Source: Flavobacterium sp. UBA7680
GTDB lineage: Bacteria; Bacteroidota; Bacteroidia; Flavobacteriales; Flavobacteriaceae
Length of the DNA: 64,000 bases
Assembly: GCF_002482975.1 (NCBI RefSeq)
Contig: NZ_DLHA01000032.1
Coordinates: 124,001 to 188,000 of the forward strand
Direction: 5' to 3'
Shown here in pieces: positions 19,753 through 28,270 of the stretch. Under the pieces are notes generated by a model. It made no database searches and was not told the origin of the DNA. It worked only from the letters and a program-made list of their open reading frames with translations. Position numbers and translations under genes: made by a program. How positions within the stretch are numbered: the first letter of the stretch is position 1; every line of letters begins with the position of its first letter.

Positions 19753-19787
19753 TGACATTTCGCACTTTATATTCGTGACAAATGTCA
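19753..19787. promoter_or_regulatory. Candidate operator between Crp/Fnr and RidA-like genes
   Basis: TGACATTT and AAATGTCA lie 19 bases apart as inverted arms. The right arm is also part of the compact palindrome TGACA-AA-TGTCA at 19776-19787. It is placed 57 bases upstream of the RidA-like start codon. Binding by the adjacent Crp/Fnr protein is inferred only from position and symmetry. Confidence 0.35.
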
Positions 19788-19843
19788 AGACCTGTTTCCA
19801 CAAGTTATTTTCAATTTTGCAGTATAAATTTTAAACTGTAATC

Positions 19844-20317
19844 GTGAAAACAACAACAAAAATTTTAGGATTATTATTATTAATCACAACAATGCCAGTA
19901 TTGGCACAAACTAAAAAAGGAAATAAAATGGAAAAAAGAGTTATCAATCCATGGAAATGGCAAAATGAGCGTAGTTATAATCAGGCAGTTGAAGTAAAAA
20001 ATCCGCAGGGAACATTGTATGTTTCCGGGCAGACTGCAATAAACGCCGAAGGAATTTCAAGCAACGAAAATATGGAATCCCAGTTAAAACTGGCGATCCA
20101 AAATCTGGAACAAGTAATCACCGAAGCAGGTTACGAATGCAGCGGTATCGTGAGATTAACGATTTATACGACTGCAACTTCTGAGCTTTGGCCTCACTTC
20201 AATATCCTGCAGGAATGGATTGCCAAACACAACATTCAACAAGCTACAACTTTAATGGAAGTAAAAAGCCTTTTTGAAACCGTTAAAGTAGAATTGGAAG
20301 CGACAGTGGTTAAGTAA
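19844..20317 (+). CDS. Exported RidA/YjgF-family protein
   Basis: The RidA fold spans residues 30-157, with the typical LYVSGQTAIN and AGYECSGIVRLTIY segments and a C-terminal VKVELEATVVK strand. RidA proteins hydrolyse reactive enamine/imine intermediates. A signal peptide (MKTTTKILGLLLLITT, cleavage after VLAQ) precedes the fold if translation starts at the GTG at 19844. An internal ATG at 19928 would give a cytoplasmic form. The export signal is too good to be chance, so I choose the GTG. The conserved substrate-binding arginine of imine deaminases is not clearly placed. Confidence 0.8.
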   Translation: MKTTTKILGLLLLITTMPVLAQTKKGNKMEKRVINPWKWQNERSYNQAVEVKNPQGTLYVSGQTAINAEGISSNENMESQLKLAIQNLEQVITEAGYECSGIVRLTIYTTATSELWPHFNILQEWIAKHNIQQATTLMEVKSLFETVKVELEATVVK

Positions 20318-20319
20318 TT

Positions 20320-20428
20320 TTTAGTTGCTAAGTTGCTAAGGTTCTGAGATGCTAAGATTTTTCTAAAACCTTTGAACCTTTGCAACTAAAAAACTTAGAA
20401 ACTTAGCATCTCAGCAACTTAGAATCTT
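20320..20428. repeat. Long imperfect inverted repeat between convergent genes
   Basis: GCTAAGTTGCTAAGGTTCTG and GAGATGCTAAG on the left are mirrored by CTTAGCATCTCAGCAACTTAG on the right, with TTTGAACCTTTGCAACT in the middle. It sits exactly between the 3' ends of the RidA-like and HxlR genes and could serve as a bidirectional terminator. Confidence 0.6.
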
Positions 20429-20789
20429 ACAAAAAATCTCCATCCTTAACCTTAAAAGCCCACTCCGCCATTGCTTCAATAACAGGCAATAAACCTTGTC
20501 CGGCATTGCTTAATCTATAGGTTACAAAAGGAGGTACAACTGGTTTTGCTTCTCGAATTACAAGACCATCTGCTTCTAATTGTTTTAAATGCTGAATGAG
20601 CATTTTTTCTGTAATAGCAGGAATTTCTCTTTTTAATTCGCTGTAACGTTTCATTCCGCTTGATAAATGCCAAAGAATAATAGGTTTCCAGTAACCTCCT
20701 ATTTTTTCCATTACAAACGTAACCGGGCATTTTTCCAGTGCATACTGCTTATTTTCCTGAATTGTCGATGATTCTTTAATTGCTGTCAT
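20427..20789 (-). CDS. HxlR-family transcriptional regulator
   Basis: A 120-residue winged-helix protein of the HxlR/YodB type, with CPVTFVMEKIGGYWKPIILWHL at residues 21-42 and Cys21 in the place of the redox-sensing cysteine of YodB/QorR proteins. Family members repress divergent quinone or aldehyde detoxification genes until electrophiles modify the cysteine. It is divergent from an NmrA-like reductase gene, the same arrangement as qorR/qorB in enterobacteria. A duplicated GTAAGTAC motif lies between them. Confidence 0.88.
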   Translation of the reverse strand: MTAIKESSTIQENKQYALEKCPVTFVMEKIGGYWKPIILWHLSSGMKRYSELKREIPAITEKMLIQHLKQLEADGLVIREAKPVVPPFVTYRLSNAGQGLLPVIEAMAEWAFKVKDGDFL

Positions 20790-20804
20790 GATACATACTA
20801 TAGG

Positions 20805-20843
20805 GTAAGTACTTGTATAAAAGTAAGTACAAAGATACCTTTG
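20805..20843 (+). promoter_or_regulatory. Promoter with paired operator half-sites between HxlR and NmrA-like genes
   Basis: TTG at 20813-20815, a 20-base spacer and TACCTTTG at 20836-20843 form a full Bacteroidota promoter for the reductase gene. Two identical GTAAGTAC boxes at 20805-20812 and 20823-20830 flank the -33 element, with AGTACTT symmetry in the first. The placement fits repression by the HxlR protein. Confidence 0.55.
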
Positions 20844-20869
20844 TAACTGTAATAAAAAAAATTATATAT

Positions 20870-21745
20870 ATGAAAATTATAGTAACAGGTTCTTTAGGGA
20901 ACATAGGAAAACCATTAACTACAAAACTTGTCGCTGCAGGTCACGACGTAACCGTAATAAGCAGTAATGCTGACAGAAAAACAGCAATCGAAAATCTGGG
21001 CGCAAAAGCTGCAGTAGGTTCTGTAAGCGATGCTGCATTTCTATTGGAAACATTAAAAGGTGCCGATGCCATTTTTGCGATGACACCGCCAAATTTAGGC
21101 GGAGCAAATGTTATTGCGAATACTGAAAACGCTGGTAAATCTTTTGCAAAAGCAATCGAAGAAGCTCAAGTAAAAAGAGTTGTAATGTTAAGCAGTATTG
21201 GTGCTCATTTACCAAACGGGACTGGACCAATTACAGGACTTCATAAAATTGAAGAAATATATAAGGAATTGAATACTTCTGTTACTTTTTTAAGAGCAGG
21301 TTTCTTCTTCACTAATTTTTATAATGATGTTCCTTTGATTCAAGGAGCTGGAATTATTGGTTCTAATTATCCTTCAGAAATAACAATTCCATTTGTGCAT
21401 CCGGTAGATATTGCTCAGGCTGTTGCCGAAGAATTACAGCAGACTCCGGCAGGAAAAAATATCCGATATATTATCAGTGATGTTCGTACTCCGGGTGAAG
21501 CTGCAAAAATTTTAGGAGATGCAATTGCAAAACCAGAATTACCATGGGTAGAATTTACAGATGAACAGGCTCTTGGAGGAATGGCACAAGCAGGAATTCC
21601 GGAAGAAATTGCTAAACTTTATGCTGAAATGGGAACTGGTTTAAGAAGTGGAAAAATCATTGAACATTTCTTATCAAGCAATGCTTCTGTTGACGGAAAA
21701 ATAAAACTGGAAGATTTTGCAAAAGAATTTGCAACAAAATTCTAA
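20870..21745 (+). CDS. NmrA-like NAD(P)-binding reductase (QorB-like)
   Basis: A 291-residue atypical short-chain dehydrogenase with the nucleotide-binding motif VTGSLGNIG at residues 5-13 and no canonical YxxxK active site, as in NmrA and QorB proteins. These bind NAD(P)H and act as quinone reductases or redox sensors. The ATG at 20870 is preferred over an upstream Met at 20813, which falls inside the promoter. The HxlR regulator gene is divergent. A strong terminator follows. Confidence 0.85.
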   Translation: MKIIVTGSLGNIGKPLTTKLVAAGHDVTVISSNADRKTAIENLGAKAAVGSVSDAAFLLETLKGADAIFAMTPPNLGGANVIANTENAGKSFAKAIEEAQVKRVVMLSSIGAHLPNGTGPITGLHKIEEIYKELNTSVTFLRAGFFFTNFYNDVPLIQGAGIIGSNYPSEITIPFVHPVDIAQAVAEELQQTPAGKNIRYIISDVRTPGEAAKILGDAIAKPELPWVEFTDEQALGGMAQAGIPEEIAKLYAEMGTGLRSGKIIEHFLSSNASVDGKIKLEDFAKEFATKF

Positions 21746-21760
21746 TTGCAATTAAAAGCA

Positions 21761-21795
21761 AAAAAAGCAGCAAATTTCTTTGCTGCTTTTTTTTT
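21761..21795 (+). terminator. Intrinsic terminator after the NmrA-like gene
   Basis: Arms AGCAGCAAA and TTTGCTGCT with a 4-base loop, then a run of eight or more T. Confidence 0.88.
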
Positions 21796-21829
21796 AAAAA
21801 CTGTTGTCTATAGCAATCTGAAAATTTTC

Positions 21830-21964
21830 AACACATAGAAACATAGATTTCTAGTGTTGATAAAGATTAAAATAAATGACACATCATTTACACATAGCTA
21901 TGTTTGTTTAAACAAGTGAAACGCCTTTTTAAAACAATAAAATCTATGTTTCTATGTGTTTAAA
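21830..21964 (-). repeat. Repeat R1, copy 1 (no inserted palindrome)
   Basis: The ends are AACACATAGAAACATAG and CTATGTTTCTATGTGTTT, inverted with respect to each other. The inner arm AGCTATGTTTGTTTAAACA with AGTGAAACGCC is shared, in the other orientation, with copies at 52434, 54245 and 62377. The element ends three bases from the stop codon of the TolC-type gene. Confidence 0.8.
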
Positions 21965-21967
21965 TCT

Positions 21968-23383
21968 TTAATCGGGATTAGCCAATATTTTATACAACTC
22001 AGCATTTGAAATGTAAAACTGATTTTCAATACTAATTTGAGACAGTTTTGCGCTTACCAAATTATTTTCTCTCGAATTAAGTAAGAAGATAGAGCTTTCG
22101 CCGAAAGAAAATAACTTCTCTTCAGAGTTCAGCATCGTTACATAATCTTTTACCAAATTGTCAATTACATTTTTCTGCCTTTTTAAAGAAGCAATTTCCG
22201 TTTGCTGGGCTTTTATTTTGTTTTTCAATTCCAGTCTCTGTTGTTCAATATCAAACTTTAAATCCTGAATTTTCAGTTTTGCCATTTTCAGGCTTCCTCG
22301 CTCCTTTCGCAAGAAAATCGGAATGCTGAAATCGATATTAAACTTATAATCATCGGCATTAAAAGAATCAAAATAAGAAGGCTCAGAAATATAATTGTAG
22401 CCCACATTTAATTTTGGTAACAGCGAATTAGCTTTCAATTGTCGGTTAACTTCCAGCATCGACATTTTAGTTTCTAAAGCCTGAATTTTAGGATGCGAAT
22501 CTAACGTTTCAACATTTACCATCATCGCATCTGTTTTTAGGGTTTCTTCTAAAGTCAGAATCAAATTTTCTTCTGGTTTCACCATATCTCCCAATTCAAC
22601 GGGCACATTTTCAAGCCATAAATAATTCGACAAATACAATTTCGCTTTAGCTAATTTTAAATTTCCGTTTTCAACATTTAATTCTCGGTTTCTAACTGTA
22701 ATTCCGGCTTCAACGCTGTCAATTGCTGGAGAATCACCAAGTTCAATCAGTTTTTTTACACCCGCAAAACGTGTGCTTGCAAAACCAAGATATCGTTTAT
22801 AAAGTTCGGCTTCGTTGTAACTTTTTCTCCATTCAAAATAAGCTTCGCTTGCTTTATACAAAACCTCAATTGCTCTCAATTTTCGCTGTGCGTCACTTAA
22901 TTTTAACTGCAGTTTTCCTTCGCGGACATCTGCCATTCTTTGGTTGATGAACATTCCTTGTCCCAACGCAACGCTGACTCCTAAAGAAGTTAATCCGTTA
23001 TCGGGCGTACGATTCTGCGGATTATAATATTGTCCGTCTGTATCGTCAAATCCTGCTTTAATTTCAATTCCGTACCAAGTCGGAATTTTAAAACTGCTGT
23101 TTAAAATCGAATAATATTCAGTTCCTTTAAATTCTTTTTTATTGTAATCGACTTCAATTTTCGGATCAAAACCACCGCGCGCCAGCATCAACGCTGCCTG
23201 CGCATTGCTAATTTCAAGATTCGCCTGTTTTACCAGCGGATGGTATTTTTTTACATATCCTAAATATTCGCTGTAACTCAGTTCTTCTTTATTAAAATCC
23301 TGACCATAAGCAGTAAAACCGAATAAAAACAAAAGAGAAAACAGTCGAACTATAGTCTTAAATTTATTTTTTGTCTTTTCCAT
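21968..23383 (-). CDS. TolC-family outer-membrane efflux protein
   Basis: About 471 residues with an N-terminal signal peptide (IVRLFSLLFLFGFTAYGQ) and two long helical hairpin repeats of the outer-membrane-efflux-protein type, rich in KAKLYLSNYLW and ELKNKIKAQQTEIASLK segments. It would form the trimeric outer-membrane duct of a tripartite exporter. The start at 23383 is chosen over an extra upstream Met (23401), because both overlap the preceding adaptor gene and the shorter form leads directly into the signal peptide. It is the third gene of an ABC-adaptor-TolC operon. Confidence 0.87.
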   Translation of the reverse strand: MEKTKNKFKTIVRLFSLLFLFGFTAYGQDFNKEELSYSEYLGYVKKYHPLVKQANLEISNAQAALMLARGGFDPKIEVDYNKKEFKGTEYYSILNSSFKIPTWYGIEIKAGFDDTDGQYYNPQNRTPDNGLTSLGVSVALGQGMFINQRMADVREGKLQLKLSDAQRKLRAIEVLYKASEAYFEWRKSYNEAELYKRYLGFASTRFAGVKKLIELGDSPAIDSVEAGITVRNRELNVENGNLKLAKAKLYLSNYLWLENVPVELGDMVKPEENLILTLEETLKTDAMMVNVETLDSHPKIQALETKMSMLEVNRQLKANSLLPKLNVGYNYISEPSYFDSFNADDYKFNIDFSIPIFLRKERGSLKMAKLKIQDLKFDIEQQRLELKNKIKAQQTEIASLKRQKNVIDNLVKDYVTMLNSEEKLFSFGESSIFLLNSRENNLVSAKLSQISIENQFYISNAELYKILANPD

Positions 23384-24722
23384 TTTTTGCCTCCTTTTCA
23401 TCTGACTTATAATAATTTGGCGGAAATCCGTTTAAGTTTCGCCATATTTCATACCAAACCGAAACCGTTTCTAATAAAGCAATACTCTGCGCTCCTGCTC
23501 CAATGCTCAATTCTTTCGGCCATTTTTCATCTTTGTTTCCGTCTGGCGAAATCAAAACCCTGTATTTTCCATTGGCACTAATAAAATTTTCAATCGCCAC
23601 AACTCGTCCGCCAAAAGTTCCATAAGACAATCCCGGCCATCCAGAAAATACGATTCTCGGCCATCCGTCAAACCAAACACGCACTTTTGCACCGCGATGC
23701 ACCAACGGAAGATCGATTGGGTCAACATACGTTTCTACCGCAATATCATAACTTGCCGGCATAATGCTGATAATTGGCGTTCCTTCTTTAATTGTTTCTC
23801 CAAGTCCAGCCAGTAAAGCACGGTTTACATATCCGCTTTGCGGAGCCGTGATATAATACAAACCATTTCTAATACTGTAGTTTACATATTGATTTTCCAG
23901 TTTATTTACTTGGGCTTTTGTATCATATTGTGTGCTCAAAGCCGTGAATTTATCACTTCTTGATTTCGATATCTTTTCAGCATATTCAGCCGTAATTCGG
24001 TTTATTTCAACTCTTGAGTTTATCAATTCATTTTTACTGCTCAAAAGTTTATTTTGCTGTGTAATAATATACGCCTCAGATTCTTGCAATTTTAATCGCT
24101 TTTGTTCTACATCTGTCAAAGGTTTTAAGCCTTCTTTATTTAATGCAGTCGAACGGTCAAATTGTGTTTTTGCAATTCTTAACTGCGTTTTTACCGCTTC
24201 AAGATCCATGCTGTCACTTTTAATTTTCAGCTGGGCTTGTTTGATTTTATTTTGAGCCTGCTGCAATTTCAATTCTCTTTCGGTATTAAGCGACTGTGCC
24301 TGAACGTTTAGCGAACTTACTTTATCAGCATAAGATTCTACAGCCATTTTTTTGGCATCAACCTGATCTTTTGTATTTCCAACTAAATTGGGATCTAAAT
24401 AATCTTCTTTGGTTTCAGAAATAAACAAAATAGTATCTCCTTTTTTTACATAATCCCCTTCCTGCACATACCATTTTTCGATTCTTCCCGCAATGGCATT
24501 ATGAACTGTTTGTGGTCTTTGGTCTGGTTTTAATGTTGTAACAGAACCACTTCCCGAAATATTTTGTGTCCATGGAAGAAAAAGACAGGCAATGCAGAAA
24601 ATTAAAAATCCAACAATTACTCGATTTAAAATTTTATAGTGCGGTCTGCGGGCAACGGCGGTAATCGATTTGTATTTGCCCGGCGTAATAAGTACGTTAT
24701 TATCTTTTGATATATTAAGCAT
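23364..24722 (-). CDS. HlyD-family periplasmic adaptor (membrane fusion protein)
   Basis: A 452-residue protein with one N-terminal membrane helix (about residues 34-54), a lipoyl/barrel-sandwich half motif (VHNAIAGRIEKWYVQEGD near residue 93), a long coiled coil (130-285), the second half motif (TAPQSGYVNRALL) and a beta-barrel domain. It bridges the inner-membrane ABC protein and the TolC-type duct. It starts two bases after the transporter gene and overlaps the TolC-type gene, so the three are co-translated. Confidence 0.87.
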   Translation of the reverse strand: MLNISKDNNVLITPGKYKSITAVARRPHYKILNRVIVGFLIFCIACLFLPWTQNISGSGSVTTLKPDQRPQTVHNAIAGRIEKWYVQEGDYVKKGDTILFISETKEDYLDPNLVGNTKDQVDAKKMAVESYADKVSSLNVQAQSLNTERELKLQQAQNKIKQAQLKIKSDSMDLEAVKTQLRIAKTQFDRSTALNKEGLKPLTDVEQKRLKLQESEAYIITQQNKLLSSKNELINSRVEINRITAEYAEKISKSRSDKFTALSTQYDTKAQVNKLENQYVNYSIRNGLYYITAPQSGYVNRALLAGLGETIKEGTPIISIMPASYDIAVETYVDPIDLPLVHRGAKVRVWFDGWPRIVFSGWPGLSYGTFGGRVVAIENFISANGKYRVLISPDGNKDEKWPKELSIGAGAQSIALLETVSVWYEIWRNLNGFPPNYYKSDEKEAKNGKDKK

Positions 24723-24724
24723 GA

Positions 24725-26380
24725 TTATAGCTTTATGTCGTTAATAATTTTTCCATCATCAATCGTAATCATACGGCTGCATTTGTTCTTCCAGACATCA
24801 TTTTTAGAAGTAACAATTACCGTCCAGTCATTTTCTTCGGCAAGTAAAAAATCAACAATTTTACCCGACGTCAGTTCGTCCATTTTATCAACCGGATCTT
24901 CAAGGAATAATATATTAGGTTTGGTCACAATACTTCTGGCCAAAAGAATCTTTTGCACATCAGAAGCCGAAAGTTCGCGTCCGCCCGGATGGATTTGATG
25001 TTCCAATCCGTTAGGGAAAGTCTTGATATAAGGCGTTAAACATACATTATCTAAAGCCCATTTTAAATCGTCATTATTAATGGTTTCGTTTCCAAAAAGA
25101 ATGTTTTCCTTAATTGTTCCTTCAAAAAGCGTATCACCTTGCAAAAGCGTTCCAGATTGTGCTCTGTAACTATCTTCGTCTAAACGGTTCATGAAATTAT
25201 CGGTCACATACATCGCCCCGCTTTCCGGCTCCAGCAATCCGGCAAGTAGGCGTAATAAAGTACTTTTTCCGGCACCGTTTGTTCCTCTTAAAATGATCTT
25301 TTCGCCCTGATTTATTTTCAGGTTAATATTTTTAAGTGATTTTTTATTGTGTTCCGGATAATTGTAAGCAATACTTTCTGTTTCGATTGTAATTCCCGTT
25401 TCGGTTACGGCAGAAGTTTTTGGAATGCATGAAATTTCCATATCGGTAACCTGTCCAATTTTTTCCAAAGAAGTTAATACGTCGTAAAAAGATTCTAACC
25501 CAAAGATTATTTTTTCTACAGAATTGATCAGCAATACAATTACAATTTCAGCTGCCACAAACTGCCCAATGTTCATTTGATGGTGAATTACCAGAAAACC
25601 ACCAATCGACAAAAGAGCAGCTGTAACAATTACTTTAAAAATAGTAAGCTGAATGTATTGTTTTTTCATTACCTGAAAGTGCTTTTCGCGGTAATTGACA
25701 TAATGACTCACATAACCGTCATTTCTGTCTAAAGCATAATCGAAACCGCCTTTTCTGCGGAAACTTTCACGATTACGTGCAATTTCCTGAAGCCAGGCCG
25801 CTACTTTATATTTAAATTTTGATTCGTTAAGGCTTGTTTCTAAACCATCTTTATAAGAAAATTTAAAAATGACATACAGAATAACAACAAACAAAAGTCC
25901 GATTACCGTAAAAAAGGAATGATATAAAACCAGCAAAATAATACCCAAACCAACCTGCAAAAAGGCGGTACAAAAGTCAAGTAAAAGTTTTGCTGTTCCT
26001 TTTTGAACCATCAGCGTATCAAAAAATCGGTTTGCTTTTTCGGGCGCGTATTCAGAATACATTTCTTTAAACTTAATTAAAGGCAGTCTGTAAGCAAACT
26101 CAAATGACGAACGTACAAAGATTCGCTGCTGCAGATTTTCTACAATTCGCAGCTGCAGAATGGTTAAGATTCCGCCAAAGCCAACTCCAATTGTAACCAG
26201 AAAAACCAGCACAATCCACGAAACACTAAGCTGTCCGCTTTGAATAAAGTTAATAATCGCCTGAATTCCTAAAGGCAGGGAAAGGTTTACCAAACCCGCA
26301 AAAGCTGCGTAAAATATAATTTGGTATACGTCACGTTTGTCTAACGCGAGTAAGTTGTAAAAACGTTTTAAAGGTGTCAT
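24725..26380 (-). CDS. ABC transporter, fused permease-ATPase, with degenerate ATPase motifs
   Basis: 551 residues, with an exporter-type membrane domain (about 1-310, five or six helices) and a nucleotide-binding domain. Walker A is GTNGAGKST and Walker B is ILFLED with its glutamate present. The signature reads LSASDVQ instead of LSGGQ, and the H-loop histidine is not seen in VIVTSKNDV. There is no N-terminal peptidase domain. With the HlyD and TolC genes it forms a type I-like exporter. The altered motifs suggest slow or regulated ATP hydrolysis. The cargo is unknown, and no RTX-like or double-glycine substrate lies nearby. Confidence 0.85.
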   Translation of the reverse strand: MTPLKRFYNLLALDKRDVYQIIFYAAFAGLVNLSLPLGIQAIINFIQSGQLSVSWIVLVFLVTIGVGFGGILTILQLRIVENLQQRIFVRSSFEFAYRLPLIKFKEMYSEYAPEKANRFFDTLMVQKGTAKLLLDFCTAFLQVGLGIILLVLYHSFFTVIGLLFVVILYVIFKFSYKDGLETSLNESKFKYKVAAWLQEIARNRESFRRKGGFDYALDRNDGYVSHYVNYREKHFQVMKKQYIQLTIFKVIVTAALLSIGGFLVIHHQMNIGQFVAAEIVIVLLINSVEKIIFGLESFYDVLTSLEKIGQVTDMEISCIPKTSAVTETGITIETESIAYNYPEHNKKSLKNINLKINQGEKIILRGTNGAGKSTLLRLLAGLLEPESGAMYVTDNFMNRLDEDSYRAQSGTLLQGDTLFEGTIKENILFGNETINNDDLKWALDNVCLTPYIKTFPNGLEHQIHPGGRELSASDVQKILLARSIVTKPNILFLEDPVDKMDELTSGKIVDFLLAEENDWTVIVTSKNDVWKNKCSRMITIDDGKIINDIKL

Positions 26381-26478
26381 GGATTTATATATAAATACAA
26401 GATTAATAGATGTTAATTTACGAAAAATATCGCATTAAGGATTACAAAAATTATCATAATCCAATCAAAACTAAATAC

Positions 26479-26883
26479 TTATATTACAAACCGTGGAGGA
26501 GGCAAATGGATCTTGCCGTGAAATCCAAATGAGAAAATTGGATTGTTTATATAGTTTTTTCCTTTAAGATCATTTTGAAAATAAAATCCCGGTACAGACG
26601 CATCTAAAGGAACCAGATATTCTAATAGCACAATTCCTTTTGCAAGTTTAGTGGTCTTCGTATCTTTTGTTTCGTAGTCGTCCAGTTCTTCGGGAATACC
26701 GTCGCACTTGAAGATTTTCTTCAGAATATTACATGCTATTCCTTTAACAGAATGAGTTTCGGCATTTTCTTTTATAATTCGGCTGAAAGTTCCTGATACA
26801 TTAATACTGCTCAATAAAAAATAGCCGATTAGTAACGCCTGAAGGCATTTACATAAAAGGCTATTTTTAATTTTATTAAGCAT
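26479..26883 (-). CDS. Hypothetical membrane-anchored or exported protein (134 aa)
   Basis: No family recognised. Residues 12-30 form a hydrophobic helix (LLCKCLQALLIGYFLLSS) that may be a signal anchor. The rest is soluble and ends with KIHLPPPRFVI, a proline-rich tail. It lies 98 bases upstream of the ABC transporter operon on the same strand, so it may belong to it, but the gap permits an independent unit. Confidence 0.55.
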   Translation of the reverse strand: MLNKIKNSLLCKCLQALLIGYFLLSSINVSGTFSRIIKENAETHSVKGIACNILKKIFKCDGIPEELDDYETKDTKTTKLAKGIVLLEYLVPLDASVPGFYFQNDLKGKNYINNPIFSFGFHGKIHLPPPRFVI

Positions 26884-27005
26884 CGTAAAAAATAAATTTC
26901 AGGGCGCAAGTTAAAACTAAATTTTCGTCGCTACATTAGAATAACATTAGAATTCAAATTATTATCACCTACTGATTTTACTGACTTTCTTACTAATAAA
27001 ATCAT

Positions 27006-27032
27006 AAAAAAAGCGACTCAATGGCCGCTTTA
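27006..27032 (-). terminator. Terminator after the DoxX gene
   Basis: On the minus strand the arms AAAGCG and CGCTTT, extended by two more pairs, are followed by TTTTTT. It lies about 25 bases after the stop codon. Confidence 0.55.
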
Positions 27033-27055
27033 TAATTTTATATTTTAATGAGTTT

Positions 27056-27457
27056 TTAATCCCATTTATTGCTTTTTGAAGCTGCAAATTTTCCTCCTCC
27101 GGTAAAAAACAATGCAATTGCCGTAAAGAAATATAATCCCAGAAGGTCTAATTCCCATCCTCCGTGATCGCTCAATTTAAAAATATCCTGACTGTGTGCC
27201 ATTAAAACTGCTACTAAACAGTTGAATGCTAATATTAAAGCAGCAATTCTGGTTCTAAAACCAATTATAATTAAGATTGGTGCCAAAATTTCGCCTATGA
27301 TAACGCCATAAGCAAAGAAACCCGGAAGTCCTTTTTCTACAAGCATTCCGCTTATGAAATCTAAACCTCCTTTAAATTTTGAAATACCATGCAAAAGCAT
27401 TAAAAATCCAATTGTAATACGAAGTATTAACAAACCAAAATCGTTGTTTTTTCTCAT
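27056..27457 (-). CDS. DoxX-family membrane protein
   Basis: 133 residues with four hydrophobic helices and the DoxX landmarks LRITIGFLMLLHGISKFKGG near the N-terminus and GEILAPILIIIGFRTR in the middle. DoxX-like proteins are small inner-membrane proteins linked in other bacteria to redox stress or thiosulfate:quinone oxidoreduction. The role is not clear here. It is transcribed divergently from a TetR-type gene, which may regulate it. Confidence 0.85.
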   Translation of the reverse strand: MRKNNDFGLLILRITIGFLMLLHGISKFKGGLDFISGMLVEKGLPGFFAYGVIIGEILAPILIIIGFRTRIAALILAFNCLVAVLMAHSQDIFKLSDHGGWELDLLGLYFFTAIALFFTGGGKFAASKSNKWD

Positions 27458-27600
27458 TTTTAAATAATTAGGTTAATAAAAAAATCAGTATTTCATACCA
27501 AATAATTATTGAGTATGATAGCTGCTAAGAGTAAAAATAGTAAAATTATATTGGGAACCAACTTTTGCTGTTTTTAAAGTTTTTTGAAAAATATTTTTTA

Positions 27601-27636
27601 TAAATGAATAAACGTTCATTTATTATTATATCTTTG
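27601..27636 (+). promoter_or_regulatory. TetR operator overlapping its own promoter
   Basis: TAAATGAA-TAAACG-TTCATTTA (27601-27622) is a perfect 8-base-arm palindrome of the kind used by Bacteroidota TetR proteins. It abuts TATCTTTG at 27629-27636, a TAnnTTTG -7 element. The regulator would block its own promoter. The arrangement also shows that the in-frame ATG at 27604 cannot be the translation start. Confidence 0.55.
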
Positions 27637-27666
27637 CAGAGTCAATTCAATAAAATCCTTTTCATT

Positions 27667-28260
27667 TTGAGAACAAGAGATATTAATAAAGAAGAATTAG
27701 TTAAAGAGAAAACTATAGAAATGATTGTAAAGTATGGCATAGAAGGCTTTACAATGAACAAACTTGCCAAAGAGTGCGGGATTTCTGTAGCGACGCTTTA
27801 TATTTATTATGCCGACAAGGAAGATCTGATTAAAAAAATTGGAACTGAAATGGGCACTTACTTCTTTAAAAGTTCGCTTAAAGATTTCTCGCCAGAAATG
27901 CCTTTTGTAGAAGGTCTTGCAAAACAATGGGAAAACCGATCAGAGTTTATGCTGAAAAACACTGATAAAATTGCCTGCTGGGAAATTCTTCAAAATTCAA
28001 ATTATGGTGAACATATCGTTAACGAAAGTTTGATGGAACTCAAAGAAATCATGACGAAGTTTTTGCATCGGGCAATTGAAAGAAAAGAAATAGTGCCAGT
28101 ATCAAAGGAGGTATTCTGGAGTATTGCTTATGGCCCGCTGTACAACTTGCTGCGTTTTCATGAAAAAGGTAAAGGACTTGGAGGTAGCACTCCATTTCAA
28201 TTAACAAATGAAATACAACAAGAAGCTTTTAGACTCGTGATAAAGGCATTAACACCTTAA
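27667..28260 (+). CDS. TetR-family transcriptional regulator
   Basis: An N-terminal TetR helix-turn-helix (GFTMNKLAKECGISVATLYIYY) and a helical ligand-binding domain. The first ATG (27604) lies inside the operator and upstream of the -7 element, so I choose the in-frame TTG at 27667, giving 197 residues starting at LRTRDINKEEL, as is normal for the family. Two short genes downstream, an unknown 70-aa protein and an MFS pump, follow with small gaps and are probably in its operon. Confidence 0.82.
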   Translation: MRTRDINKEELVKEKTIEMIVKYGIEGFTMNKLAKECGISVATLYIYYADKEDLIKKIGTEMGTYFFKSSLKDFSPEMPFVEGLAKQWENRSEFMLKNTDKIACWEILQNSNYGEHIVNESLMELKEIMTKFLHRAIERKEIVPVSKEVFWSIAYGPLYNLLRFHEKGKGLGGSTPFQLTNEIQQEAFRLVIKALTP

Positions 28261-28270
28261 ATTTTATGTT

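Noticed and set aside
27604..27666. N-terminal extension of the TetR protein from the ATG at 27604
   Set aside because: The codon lies within the operator palindrome and upstream of the -7 promoter element, and the added residues do not fit the family.
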